This document shows positions 23,270 through 32,309 of a stretch of DNA of 64,000 nt, piece by piece. The position numbers and the translations under genes were made by a program. Position 1 is the stretch's first letter. Each line of letters opens with the position of its first letter. The notes below the pieces were generated by a model. It made no database searches, was not told the DNA's origin, and was given only the letters and a program-made list of their open reading frames with translations. The DNA comes from VRUE01 sp963753585 (lineage in GTDB: Bacteria > Actinomycetota > Thermoleophilia > Solirubrobacterales > 70-9): the NCBI GenBank assembly GCA_963753585.1, contig CAVWCU010000002.1, positions 62,001-126,000 on the forward strand, read 5' to 3'.

Positions 23270-24905
23270 ATGCCTGGCGGCGGCCCTCCTCGCTGGCCTG
23301 CTGGCGACGCTGATCGTCGTCGCGCAGCCCTCGCCGCCGCCCGCCCGGGCCAACCCGATCTGCGACGTCGGCAGCGCCCCGGCGGGGGTCGTCACCGGAG
23401 GCGTCGGCGCGATCACCGGCGGTCTCGTCGGCGGCGGGAACCCGGTCGGTGACGCCTGCAACGCAGTCAGCGATGAGGTGACTGGCGCCGTCACCGCCCC
23501 GATCAGCGATGCCCTCAAGGGCGTCGGCAACGGGATCTTCGAGCAGATCACCACCTGGGTCGCCGATGGCGCGAGCTGGTTGATCGGGCAGGTGGTCAAG
23601 GGCATCGAGGAGACGACGACGCCGCAGTTGACGACTAAGGCCTTCGTCTCGCAGTACAGGCGCATGGCGGAGATCGCGGCCTTGATGGGGCTGGCGATGC
23701 TGCTGCTGGCTGTGTTGGAGGGACTGGCTCAAGGCAACGCCGGGCTACTGGCCCGCGTCGTCCTCATCAACCTGCCGCTCGCCTTCATCGCCACCAGCGT
23801 CGCCTACGCGGTGGTGCAGTTGCTCCTCGTCGCCACCGACGGGATGTGCCACGCGATCGCCACCGCGAGCCACGACAACTCAGAGCACTTCTTCAAGGGG
23901 GCGATTACCGGCCTCGGCGAAGCGGGCGGTGACGCGGGCAAGGAGGTGGGTGGGGCCGGGGGCACCAACCCGAGCGGAGCGGTGGCCGGAGGGGCGGCGG
24001 GAAGCGTCGGCGTCCCCTTGTTCGTCACCTTCCTGGCGGCGATCATCGGCGCCTTCGCCGCCTTCCTCGTGTGGCTTGAGCTGCTGATGCGCGACGCGGC
24101 GATCTACGTCGTCGCCCTGTTCATGCCGATGGCCCTGGCGGCCTCGATCTGGCCGCGCTGGACTGGCGCGCTGCGGCGCACCGCGGAGTTGCTGGTGGTC
24201 ATCATCGGCTCGAAGTTCGTCATCGTCTCGATCATCTCGCTCGCGGCGGGGCTGGTCGCCGAGACCGATGGGCGAGTCGAGCACATCCTCGCCGCCTCGG
24301 CGCTGATGCTGCTCGCCTGCTTCGCCCCGTTTGTCCTGCTCAAGCTCGTCCCCTTTGCCGAGGGCGCGATGACGGCCGCCTACGGTCGGCGCTCGGCCGC
24401 AGGCGGAGCGGTGAGCGGGGTGCAGATCGCAAGCGACGTGCAGATCCTCCGCAACATGGCCCGCTCCAACTGGGGCGAGTCGGGCGCGACGCTCTGGAAC
24501 GCCGGTGAGAAAGGTGGCGGCAGCGCGGGACCCGAGCCCAGCGGCCCGCGCGGCGGCGGTGGGCCGGGTGTGGGATCGGGGGGCGGTGGCGGCGCCGGGG
24601 GCGCAGCAGGCGGCGAGGCGGCTACTGGCGGAGCGGGAGCAGGAGCCGGCGCGGCGGCAGCGGTGCCCGCTGCGGCGGTGCGCGGCACCCAGGCCGCCGC
24701 CCAGCGGTTGCAGGGAACGGCGGTCGCCCAGGAGACGGGCGGCTCGGCGGGCGCGAGTCCCGCGCCGGCCGACGAGGCGACCGAGGCGCGCGGCGCCCCG
24801 CCGCGTGAGGCGGACGGCGGCGGTGCCCCGGGCGCTGGGGAGAAACCGCCGCGACCGGCACCCGAGCCGCCCGGCGCGAAGCCCGAGAAGGGAGCGAAGT
24901 CGTGA
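23253..24905 (+). CDS. Polytopic T4SS membrane protein (TrbL/VirB6-like)
   Basis: About 550 aa from the ATG at 23253 (TTG at 23244 is possible). It starts with a signal peptide (AAALLAGLLATLIVVAQP) and a glycine-rich periplasmic segment. A set of hydrophobic helices (IAALMGLAMLLLAVLEG, VLINLPLAFIATSVAYAVV, LFVTFLAAIIGAFAAFLVW, AIYVVALFMPMALAAS and more) runs to about residue 370. The last ~170 residues are Gly/Ala/Pro-rich low complexity. This is the VirB6/TrbL role, the polytopic channel component. It overlaps the previous gene by 17 nt and the next by 4 nt. Confidence 0.78.
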   Translation: MSWLPRCLAAALLAGLLATLIVVAQPSPPPARANPICDVGSAPAGVVTGGVGAITGGLVGGGNPVGDACNAVSDEVTGAVTAPISDALKGVGNGIFEQITTWVADGASWLIGQVVKGIEETTTPQLTTKAFVSQYRRMAEIAALMGLAMLLLAVLEGLAQGNAGLLARVVLINLPLAFIATSVAYAVVQLLLVATDGMCHAIATASHDNSEHFFKGAITGLGEAGGDAGKEVGGAGGTNPSGAVAGGAAGSVGVPLFVTFLAAIIGAFAAFLVWLELLMRDAAIYVVALFMPMALAASIWPRWTGALRRTAELLVVIIGSKFVIVSIISLAAGLVAETDGRVEHILAASALMLLACFAPFVLLKLVPFAEGAMTAAYGRRSAAGGAVSGVQIASDVQILRNMARSNWGESGATLWNAGEKGGGSAGPEPSGPRGGGGPGVGSGGGGGAGGAAGGEAATGGAGAGAGAAAAVPAAAVRGTQAAAQRLQGTAVAQETGGSAGASPAPADEATEARGAPPREADGGGAPGAGEKPPRPAPEPPGAKPEKGAKS

Positions 24906-26398
24906 GCGCCCGCCGCTATCGCTTCGGTCCCCTCGAGCAGCGGGCCGTGGTCGGCCCGCTACGGGTGGGGCAGGTGATGATCGTCGCCGCCGGTGCTCTG
25001 ATCGGGCTGGGGGCGCTCTACGCGATGCGGAGCGTCGTCGGCCTGATCGTCGGGGTGCTGGCGCTGTGCATAGCCGTCGCCGCGATCTGCGTGCCGTTCG
25101 AGGGCCGCACGGCGGAGGAGTGGGCGCCGGTTGTGGGGCGCTGGGCGCGACGGCGCCGACGCGCCGAACGCGGCCACCGCTCGACCGCGCCGACCGGAGG
25201 CACTCACGTCAGCGGCGAGGGCGAGGCGGAGCACGAGGCCTCGCTACCACCGGAGCTGGCGGGGGTCGAGCTGCTCGCCGTGCCCTACGGCTCCGAGCAG
25301 GTCGGCGTCATCGAGGACCGCCGCGAGGGCACCTTTACCGCCGCGTTGGCGGTGCGAGCGGGAGCCTTTGCGATGCGCGACGGCGCTGAGCAGGAGCGAG
25401 CGCTCGACGCCTGGGGAGCGGTGCTGGCGAGCTGCGCCCGCGACGGCAGTCCGATCCGTCGCCTCCAGTGGCTAGAGCAGACGGTGCCCGGCCAGGGCGA
25501 CGAGCTGGCGGCCCACTTCCAGGCCCAGCGCGACCGCGCCGTGCCGCTCGACTCCGAGGTGGTCCGCTCCTACATCGAGCTGGTCGAGTCGGCCGCGCCG
25601 CAGACGACCGAGCACGAGGTCCTGATTGCCTTGCAGATAGATCAGCGGCGCGGTGCCCGCGAGCTGCGCCGACTCGGCGGCGGCGTCGAGGCGGCCTGCG
25701 AGTTGCTGCTGCGCGAGGCCGAGAGCCTTGCGGAGCGGCTGACGATCGCCGAGGTCTCCGTCTCGGGCCTCTTGCGCCCGCGCCAGTACGCGGCGCTGAT
25801 CCGCGACGCCTTCGACCCGTTCGGCCGCCAGGCGCGCGCCCGCGCGACCCTGGGGCAGGACGGGCGCGAGGGGGTCGAGCCGGCGCTGATGGGACCGCTC
25901 GCCGACGAGTCGAGCTGGTCCACCTACCGCTCGGACTCCGCCTTTCACGCGACCTACTGGATCGCCTCTTGGCCGCGCTCGGATGTCGGCCCGATGTTCA
26001 TGGCGCCGCTGCTGATGCAGACGAGCGCCCTGCGGACGGTGGCGGTGACCATCGAGCCGGTCCCCTACTCGCTGGCGATGCGCCGCGCCGAGGCGGCGCA
26101 GACCGCCGAGGTCGCGGAGGAAATCAACCGCAACCGCCAGGGCTTCATGTCTACGGCGCGAATCCGCCGCCGCCAGCAGGCCGCCTCGCGCCGCGAGGAG
26201 GAGCTGGCCGACGGGCACGCGGAGATGCGCTGGGCGGGCTACGTGCGGACCTCGGCGCGCTCGCCGGAGGAGCTGGAGCGAGCCGAGTCAGAGGTCGAGC
26301 ACGCGGCGCAGCTCGCCCGCCTCGGCCTGCAACGCCTCTACGGCGAGCAGGACAGTGGCTTTCCCTTCACCCTGCCGCTCTGCCGGGGTCTGCGATGA
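24902..26398 (+). CDS. SCO6880-family conjugation protein
   Basis: 498 aa from a GTG overlapping the previous stop. The start (RRYRFGPLEQRAVVGPLRVGQV) and two adjacent N-terminal helices (MIVAAGALIGLGALYAMR, VVGLIVGVLALCIAVAAI) are PrgI/VirB3-like. The ~400-residue cytoplasmic domain (VELLAVPYGSEQVGVIEDR, TYRSDSAFHATYWIASWPR, ADGHAEMRWAGYVRTSARS) resembles the non-catalytic N-terminal half of VirB4. The ATPase half is encoded by the next gene, so VirB3-VirB4 functions seem split across two polypeptides. SCO6880-type proteins are characteristic of actinobacterial mobile elements. Confidence 0.75.
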   Translation: MSARRYRFGPLEQRAVVGPLRVGQVMIVAAGALIGLGALYAMRSVVGLIVGVLALCIAVAAICVPFEGRTAEEWAPVVGRWARRRRRAERGHRSTAPTGGTHVSGEGEAEHEASLPPELAGVELLAVPYGSEQVGVIEDRREGTFTAALAVRAGAFAMRDGAEQERALDAWGAVLASCARDGSPIRRLQWLEQTVPGQGDELAAHFQAQRDRAVPLDSEVVRSYIELVESAAPQTTEHEVLIALQIDQRRGARELRRLGGGVEAACELLLREAESLAERLTIAEVSVSGLLRPRQYAALIRDAFDPFGRQARARATLGQDGREGVEPALMGPLADESSWSTYRSDSAFHATYWIASWPRSDVGPMFMAPLLMQTSALRTVAVTIEPVPYSLAMRRAEAAQTAEVAEEINRNRQGFMSTARIRRRQQAASRREEELADGHAEMRWAGYVRTSARSPEELERAESEVEHAAQLARLGLQRLYGEQDSGFPFTLPLCRGLR

Positions 26399-27675
26399 GG
26401 CGGCGGGCGGGAGAGCGGCCCGGCCACGGCGGCACGACCGCCCACTTCCAGGCCGTCTACCCCTTCCTCGGCCAGGGCGGTCTTGGGGCGCCCGGCGCCT
26501 ACGTCGGCTGCGACGCCTACGGCGGCGCCTGGATGTATGACCCGTGGGCGCTCTACCCGGTTCACCTGCCGGGTCCGAACATGCTGATGCTCGGCGGGAT
26601 CGCCTCGCGCAAGTCGAGCCTGGTCAAGACCTACATCTACCGCCAGGCGGTCTTCGGGCGCCAGGCGTGGGTGCTCGACATCAAGGGCGAGTACTGGCCG
26701 CTGGCGAAGGCGCTCAGTGTGCGCCCGATCACCCTCGCCCCTGGCGGCGAGGTGCGCTTGAACCCACTCAGTCCGCGGGGCGGCCGCGAGGGACCGCTGA
26801 GCCTTCTGCGCTCGGTGGCCCAGGCGGCGCTGCGGCGCGAGCTGAGCCCCGAGGAGGACGCCGGGCTGCGGGTGGCGTTGGAGGTCGTCGACGAGGAATC
26901 CGGCGCGGCCGAGCCGACCTTGCCGATGGTGGTCGACGCGCTGCTCCATCCCCGCGAGGCGATGGTGCAGGGCGTCTCGGCCGCCAGCCGCGAGGATTTC
27001 GCCGAGGCGAATCGCTCCTCGGCGCTGGCCCTGCAACGGCTCTGCGCTGGCGACCTGCGGGGCATGTTCGACGGGCCGACGAGCGAGGGACTCGACCTCG
27101 ACGCGCCCTTGGTGGTGCTCGACCTGAGCGCCGTCCGCGACTCGGCGGCGCTGGGGATCCTGATGACCTGCGCTGCGGCCTGGCAGCAGGCGATCCTCTT
27201 GGAGCGAAAGCACGCCGCCGAGCAGGAGGGCCGCGAGAGCCCGAAGCTGATCTCGGTGGTCGAGGAGGGCTGGCGAGTGACCAGCCACATCGGCGTCGCC
27301 GAGTGGCTCCAGGCCAACTTCAAGCTCTGCCGCTCGCTCGGCGTGCAGAACATCGTCGTCGTCCATCGCCTCACCGACCTCGGCGCCTCCGGTGATGCCG
27401 GCTCGCGCGAGGCGCGAATCGCCGAGGGGCTGATCGGTGACGCCGACACCAAGGTCATCTACCGCCAGCCGCACGATCAGCAGGAGCTTCTGCGTTCCCG
27501 GCTCGGGCTGAGCAGGACCGAGGCGGAGCTGACGACGACGCTGCGCCTGGGCGAGGCGCTGTGGATGGTCGGGCGGCGCTCCTTCCTCGTCCAGCACCGT
27601 CTCTCCCAGGTCGAGCGCGAGCTTGTCTACACCGACTGGCGCATGGTCGAGCGCTCCCTCGCGGAGGCAGCGTGA
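26395..27675 (+). CDS. T4SS ATPase, VirB4 C-terminal type
   Basis: 426 aa from the ATG at 26395, which overlaps the previous stop; the much longer open frame upstream is a shadow of the SCO6880 gene. The P-loop is LGGIASRKSSLVKTYIYR. It has Arg where the canonical glycine precedes the lysine. WVLDIKGEYW, a Walker B-like KLISVVEEGWR, and NIVVVHRLTDLG (motif with His/Arg sensor) follow in the order seen in VirB4/TraC ATPases. It would power substrate transfer and pilus assembly. Its stop overlaps the next GTG start. Confidence 0.82.
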   Translation: MRRRAGERPGHGGTTAHFQAVYPFLGQGGLGAPGAYVGCDAYGGAWMYDPWALYPVHLPGPNMLMLGGIASRKSSLVKTYIYRQAVFGRQAWVLDIKGEYWPLAKALSVRPITLAPGGEVRLNPLSPRGGREGPLSLLRSVAQAALRRELSPEEDAGLRVALEVVDEESGAAEPTLPMVVDALLHPREAMVQGVSAASREDFAEANRSSALALQRLCAGDLRGMFDGPTSEGLDLDAPLVVLDLSAVRDSAALGILMTCAAAWQQAILLERKHAAEQEGRESPKLISVVEEGWRVTSHIGVAEWLQANFKLCRSLGVQNIVVVHRLTDLGASGDAGSREARIAEGLIGDADTKVIYRQPHDQQELLRSRLGLSRTEAELTTTLRLGEALWMVGRRSFLVQHRLSQVERELVYTDWRMVERSLAEAA

Positions 27676-29369
27676 GCAACTCCGAGCGACAGCTCTACCT
27701 GGCGCTCGCCGCGATCGCCGCCGCCGTTCTGGCCTTGATCTGGCTGATTGGCGCGCTGGCCGGTCTGATCTTCGGCGGCGGCTGGACGTCGATCGGCGCG
27801 AGCGAACTGGCGATGACGGCGGTGAAGCTCCCCTCTCACCTCGGCGACCCCCGCGTCGCCTGGCCGCGCGAAGCGCGGGCGGCGCTGCCGGGGGCGCCCG
27901 GCTTCTACGCGAGCGCGGCGCTCGTGCTGGCCGCCCTCTGCGGGGTTGTCCTGCTTTGCCGTCGCTACCTGGAGCTGGATGGGCTGCTCGCGCTCGGCGG
28001 CGGTCGTCGACGAGCGCCAAGCGCGCGTTGGGCGAGCCGCCGCGACCTGGCGCCGCTGCGGGTGCCCTCGCCGCAACGCAAGCAGCTGACGCTCGGCTGG
28101 AGCGGACGAGCCCTGCTCGCCGCCCAGGAGCGGCAGTCGGTGATCGCCTTCGCACCGACCGAAAGCCACAAGACGACCGGCCTGGCGATCCCGGCCCTGC
28201 TGGAGTGGCAGGGGCCGGTCCTGGCGACCTCGATCAAGAGCGACCTGCTGATCGACACGGTGGCCCACCGGCAGACGCTCGGTGAGGTGATGGTCTTCGA
28301 TCCGGCGCTGGTGACGGGGCTGGAGCCCTCGCGGGCGACGCCGCTGTGGGGCGCGGGCACTTGGCGCGGGGCGATGCGGGTCGCGCACTGGCTGGCCGCC
28401 GCCGCGCGCACCGGCTCGGGCGGATTGCAGGACGCCGACTTCTGGTACTCGGCGGCGGAGAAGCTGTTGGCTCCGCTGCTGTTCGCCGCTGCCTCCAGCG
28501 GTCGCACGATGGAGTCGGTGGTGCGTTGGCTCGATGAAGGGCCCGATGCCAACGACGCCCATATCGAGGAGCTGCTGAACGAGACGGGCGAGGCAGCGGC
28601 GAAGCGCGCCTGGCAGGCGACGCAGAACCGTGAGGAGCGCCAACGCAGCTCCGTCTACACGACCGCGGAGATGATCGTCGGCGCCTTCGCCGACCCGCGC
28701 GTCGCGGAGGAGACGAAGGGCGCCGACTACAGCCCGGCCGCCCTCCTTGACGGCGGCGCCAACACCCTCTACCTATGCGCACCGCTGCACGAGCAGGAGC
28801 GGCTTCGGACGGTCTTCTCGATGCTGGTGCAGGAGCTGCTCGCCGTTGTCTATGAGACCGTCGCGGCGACCGGGAAGCCGCTCGACCCGCCGCTGCTTCT
28901 CTTGCTGGACGAGTGCGCCAACATCGCGCCGATCCCGAACCTGGCGGAGATCGCCTCGACCGGCGCCGGGCAGGGAGTGCAGCTGCTGAGCGTCTTTCAG
29001 GACATGGCCCAGGTCAGCTCCCGCTACGGGCGACGGGCCTCCACCATCGTCAACAATCACCGCGCCAAGGTCTTCGGCACCGGGATCTCGGACCCCGAGA
29101 CCCTCTCCTACGTCGCGCGGGTGCTGGGCGCCGGGGAGTTCGAACAGCGCTCGCGCAGCACCGGCGAGAAGGGCCGCCACTCGCAGACCGAGGGCGATAC
29201 CTACCGCGACCTGGCTCCGGCCAATCTGGTGCGCGAGCGCGACCCCGGCACCGGGCTCCTCGTCTACGGGCACCTGCCACCGGCGAAGATCAAGCTGCGC
29301 CCCTGGTACGAGGACGAGGAGCTGCAAAGGCTGCGCGAAGGTTCTGATGCGGAGGGAGTCGAGCGATGA
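27672..29369 (+). CDS. Type IV coupling protein (VirD4/TraG family)
   Basis: 565 aa from the GTG at 27672 that overlaps the preceding TGA. Two N-terminal transmembrane helices (AAAVLALIWLIGALAGLIF and ASAALVLAALCGVVLLC) anchor it. The cytoplasmic ATPase has Walker A FAPTESHKTTGLAIPAL (His before the lysine instead of Gly), SIKSDLL, Walker B LLLLLDECANIAPIPN, and the sensor VFQDMAQVSSRYG. The all-alpha domain lies between. Coupling proteins hand the relaxase-DNA complex to the T4SS. Last large gene of the operon. Confidence 0.9.
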   Translation: MSNSERQLYLALAAIAAAVLALIWLIGALAGLIFGGGWTSIGASELAMTAVKLPSHLGDPRVAWPREARAALPGAPGFYASAALVLAALCGVVLLCRRYLELDGLLALGGGRRRAPSARWASRRDLAPLRVPSPQRKQLTLGWSGRALLAAQERQSVIAFAPTESHKTTGLAIPALLEWQGPVLATSIKSDLLIDTVAHRQTLGEVMVFDPALVTGLEPSRATPLWGAGTWRGAMRVAHWLAAAARTGSGGLQDADFWYSAAEKLLAPLLFAAASSGRTMESVVRWLDEGPDANDAHIEELLNETGEAAAKRAWQATQNREERQRSSVYTTAEMIVGAFADPRVAEETKGADYSPAALLDGGANTLYLCAPLHEQERLRTVFSMLVQELLAVVYETVAATGKPLDPPLLLLLDECANIAPIPNLAEIASTGAGQGVQLLSVFQDMAQVSSRYGRRASTIVNNHRAKVFGTGISDPETLSYVARVLGAGEFEQRSRSTGEKGRHSQTEGDTYRDLAPANLVRERDPGTGLLVYGHLPPAKIKLRPWYEDEELQRLREGSDAEGVER

Positions 29370-29563
29370 AGGGGACGACGACCCCAGGTGGGCAAGAGCT
29401 GGATGCGGTATCGCTGCGTGGAAGGGAGGGGCCGAGCGAGCCCCGAAGCGCCTGGGTCTCCGAGGAAACCGTGCCGCTGCGGGTCGCCGCCGAGCGCGTC
29501 GAGGCGGAAGAACGAGAGGAACGCCTCCACCTTGTCACCGGCCGACACTCCCGGAAACGCTAG
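29366..29563 (+). CDS. Possible small protein at the end of the T4SS operon
   Basis: 65 aa. The ATG overlaps the coupling-protein stop (ATGA), the same coupling used throughout this operon. The C-terminal half (VPLRVAAERVEAEEREERLHLV) would form a charged helix; the rest is not distinctive. Other frames over the same DNA are also open, so coding is not certain. No family recognised. Confidence 0.35.
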   Translation: MKGTTTPGGQELDAVSLRGREGPSEPRSAWVSEETVPLRVAAERVEAEEREERLHLVTGRHSRKR

Positions 29564-30132
29564 GCGAAGCCGGGAAGCCTCGACTGTCTGCGACATCTTC
29601 GCCGGCTCGTAGTTGGCGGATGCCGCGACGCAAGCTTCTCGCCCGCAGGAAACGGAGGAAGTCAACCCCGCGCGGAGTCAAGGCGCCAAGGACCAAGGTC
29701 CGCTGCACCTGCTTCGCCTGAATCGCTAGGTGGATAAACCAGCGCTCCGTAGGGAACCTAATGGCCAGCGAGGTAGGCAACCAACTGGTAGAGATCGCCC
29801 GGTTGACGCCATAGGGTCGCTCCTGCGAGTTCCTCGGTCGCCGTTCACTATCGGAGTTCACCAGGAACGCGTGCCGCTCGTACCCAGCCTTCCGACTCCC
29901 GGGCTGCCGGGATCAGCCGCAGCGTGAGGAACCCCGCGTTAGCGGCAGGAAGCCGATACCCTCAGCGGGCTTTTCTCGGTACCAACTATGTTTCCTCGGT
30001 AAACCCTCTATTTCAAGCTGAACGAGAACACGATGCTCGGGCTGGGCTGACTCATCTCATTGCTCCACCCGCGCTGGCAGTAGGCATCGCGTCCGTATAC
30101 GGCAGGCGCTCCGCAAACCAGAAAGGACAACG
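29564..30132. other. 569-bp stretch without a convincing gene
   Basis: Short open frames exist on both strands here (for example 29535-29861 minus and 29730-29927 plus), but none has an SD or recognisable domain. It contains several short GC-rich inverted repeats around 29890-29970 that might end the T4SS transcript. The 3' end includes the SD (GAAAGGAC) for the next gene. I see no copy of the element promoter motif. It separates the transfer operon from the 30-35 kb metabolic operon. Confidence 0.5.
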
Positions 30133-31089
30133 ATGGCAGGTCAGTTCCAAAAGCTCGTCTCCTTCGGCGTCAGCGCCGAGTCCGTTGGACAGGAATGTTG
30201 GGAGCGGATCGAGGGCACGAGCACGCGGATCGTCGAGGTCGCCGATGAGAGCGAGCTCCGTGACCAGCTCGCCGACGCCGACGCGCTCCTCCTCAGCCTC
30301 GGTCGCGGCGCCGACGCGGACCTGATCTCCTCGGCGCCCGATCTTCGCTACATCGGAATGCTTGGCACCGGATATGGTCGCATCGACCTTGAAGCCGCTC
30401 GTCAGCAGGGCGTCACGGTTTCCAACGTCGCCGACTACAGCACCGAGGCCGTCGCCGAGTTCGTAATTGCCGCGCTCCTGGCCGATCTTCGTGACCTTGA
30501 TCGCGCTCGGACTCAGGCGAGTGAAGGGGATTACGACGAGAGCAGCTTCGACGGTACCCAGGTCTCATCGAAGACCATCGGAATTCTCGGACTCGGAAAC
30601 ATCGGTCGTCGCGTCGCCGAGCTGGCGAGCGGTGGCTTCGGGGCGAAGGTCGTCTACTGGTCGAGGTCGCCGAAGGACATCGGCGATGCCGAAGGGATCA
30701 CCGCTGTGGCGACGCCGGAGGAGGTCATATCGGCCGCTGACGTCCTCTCCCTGCATTTTGAGCTCAATCCGCAGACCGATGGCTTCCTTGGACCAGAGCG
30801 CCTCGCCCTGATCCAAGACGGCGCGCTTCTGATCAACACCGCGCCGATGGAGTTGATCGACCTCCCGGCACTCGAGGACGGCCTCAAGCGGCAGAAGTTC
30901 TCGTTCATCCTCGATCACTCAGACGAGATGGACCCCGGAGACGCGGCCCGGCTGGCCGACTGCGAGAACTGCACCGTCTACCCGCCGATCGGCTACACGA
31001 CGGTAGAGGCTTCGGCCGCCAAGGTCGAGATCTTCGCCCAGAACATCACCTCCTTTCTGGAGGGCTCGCCGCAGAACGTGGTCAGTTGA
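30133..31089 (+). CDS. D-2-hydroxyacid dehydrogenase-family protein with altered active site
   Basis: 318 aa. The Rossmann nucleotide-binding domain is clear (TIGILGLGNIGRRVAELA, then VVYWSRSPKD; Arg after the second strand suggests NADP rather than NAD). The flanking substrate-binding parts fit the family (LRYIGMLGTGYGRIDLEAA, AEFVIAALLADLR). The usual catalytic arginine in N-x-x-R-G is replaced (LINTAPMELID), and the catalytic histidine of the P-H-I-G motif is proline (YPPIGYTT). The conserved Glu/Asp region is DHSDEMDPGD. It may bind a cofactor without classic dehydrogenase activity, or use other residues. First gene of a five-gene operon. Confidence 0.75.
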   Translation: MAGQFQKLVSFGVSAESVGQECWERIEGTSTRIVEVADESELRDQLADADALLLSLGRGADADLISSAPDLRYIGMLGTGYGRIDLEAARQQGVTVSNVADYSTEAVAEFVIAALLADLRDLDRARTQASEGDYDESSFDGTQVSSKTIGILGLGNIGRRVAELASGGFGAKVVYWSRSPKDIGDAEGITAVATPEEVISAADVLSLHFELNPQTDGFLGPERLALIQDGALLINTAPMELIDLPALEDGLKRQKFSFILDHSDEMDPGDAARLADCENCTVYPPIGYTTVEASAAKVEIFAQNITSFLEGSPQNVVS

Positions 31090-31145
31090 CCGCCGATGTC
31101 ATGGGGCCCTCTGCAAGCACGCCACCGGGCTGAGGCGCCTAGGAC

Positions 31146-32309
31146 ATGACCCGGCCCGATGCGGTCGTTATCGGCGGCGGTATCCAGGGCGCCAGCGCTG
31201 CCTACAACCTGGCCAAGCGCGGCTTCGGCAAGGTGCTGGTGCTAGAGCGGGGGGCTCCCGCGGGGCTGGATGGAGCTACGGGCCGCTCCGCGTCAATGAT
31301 CATCCAGCAGACCGGCAGCCCTGGGCTCTCGGCGCTGGCCAAGCGCTCCTTCGAGGTTCTGCAGTCACTGTCCGAAGAGCTGGGGCAGCAGATCCCCTTC
31401 AAGCAGACCGGCAGCATCCTCTACGGCGGCGACGGCGCGGACACTTCGCTTAGCGGGCCGGCGGAATCGGACCTGCGCCGCCTCCTTGCCAAGCAGGTCG
31501 AACTCGGGATCGCCACCGAGTGGGTTGCTCACGAGAGGCTCGAGGAGCTCTCAAACGGCATGCTCGCCGGCTCGGCGGCGAACTGTGGCATCTATTGCGA
31601 GACTGACGGTTACACCGATGGCACGGTCGTCCGCGACGCTTACCTGAGCGCGCTGCGGGAGCTAGACGGCGAGGTCGCCTATGGGTCTGAGGTCATCGGC
31701 TTGGAAATCGTCGGCACTCAGGTCCGTGGCGTCAGGCTCGCCGATGGCCGCGAGATCTCGACCTCGACGGTGCTCAATTGCGCTGGCATCCACGCCAGCA
31801 TCGTCGACCGATGGGCCGGGGTGCAATTGCCGCTCAGCATCGACCAGCGCTTCCTCGCGATTCTTAAGTCTCCCGCGGGAGTCCCTTCCGAATTCCCAAT
31901 CCTCGAGGACCTCCATCGCGAATGGTATTTCCGCCCCGACAGCCGCGGCGTCCTGATGGGTGTTGGCCCGACCCAGAAGCTCGATATCGACAAGCTGCCG
32001 CCGGTAGACACCGAGCTCGGCGACGACCGCACCCGACTCGCCCGTGAGTACATGTCTCGGTTCGTTCCCCGGCTTGCCCAGAGCAGAGTTCTCGAGGCGT
32101 GGGCAGGACGGCGACCGTTGATCGACCAGGCGACCCCTGAGGGGCTCGCCGCGATGCCGGAGATCGGCCGGGTCGGCGATTTGGAGGGCATGTACCAATC
32201 GGTCGGCTGGGGGGCGTTCGGCATCACCCTCGCCTTCGTCGGCGGCCAGCTCGCCGCGGATGCGATCTGCGGCGAGCTGCTTGCAGTCGAGAAGCAGACG
32301 TCCGCGTGA
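31146..32309 (+). CDS. FAD-dependent amine/amino-acid oxidase (DAO family)
   Basis: 387 aa. The dinucleotide-binding fold is at the N-terminus (DAVVIGGGIQGASAAYNLAKRG, then VLVLERGAPAG). Further DAO-family landmarks are GRSASMIIQQTG, VLNCAGIHASIVDRWAG and the C-terminal GWGAFGITLAFVGGQLAAD. The closest functional relatives by pattern are sarcosine/glycine oxidases and D-amino-acid oxidases, which oxidise a C-N bond to an imine with O2. The substrate is unknown. It is 56 nt after the dehydrogenase-like gene and overlaps the decarboxylase-like gene (GTGA). Confidence 0.82.
   Translation: MTRPDAVVIGGGIQGASAAYNLAKRGFGKVLVLERGAPAGLDGATGRSASMIIQQTGSPGLSALAKRSFEVLQSLSEELGQQIPFKQTGSILYGGDGADTSLSGPAESDLRRLLAKQVELGIATEWVAHERLEELSNGMLAGSAANCGIYCETDGYTDGTVVRDAYLSALRELDGEVAYGSEVIGLEIVGTQVRGVRLADGREISTSTVLNCAGIHASIVDRWAGVQLPLSIDQRFLAILKSPAGVPSEFPILEDLHREWYFRPDSRGVLMGVGPTQKLDIDKLPPVDTELGDDRTRLAREYMSRFVPRLAQSRVLEAWAGRRPLIDQATPEGLAAMPEIGRVGDLEGMYQSVGWGAFGITLAFVGGQLAADAICGELLAVEKQTSA

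Noticed and set aside
25468..26394. Long 5' extension of the VirB4-like ATPase frame
   Set aside because: It lies wholly within the SCO6880 gene in another frame and is Arg/Gly/Ala filler; the ATG at 26395 overlaps the previous stop as elsewhere in the operon.
26338..28155. A 605-codon minus-strand frame opposite the T4SS ATPase and coupling-protein genes
   Set aside because: High GC keeps the antisense frame open; composition is Arg/Ala-rich with no domain, and the plus strand has clear conserved ATPases.
29535..29861. 108-codon minus-strand ORF after the T4SS operon
   Set aside because: No SD, no domain, and it overlaps other equally open frames; coding not supported.
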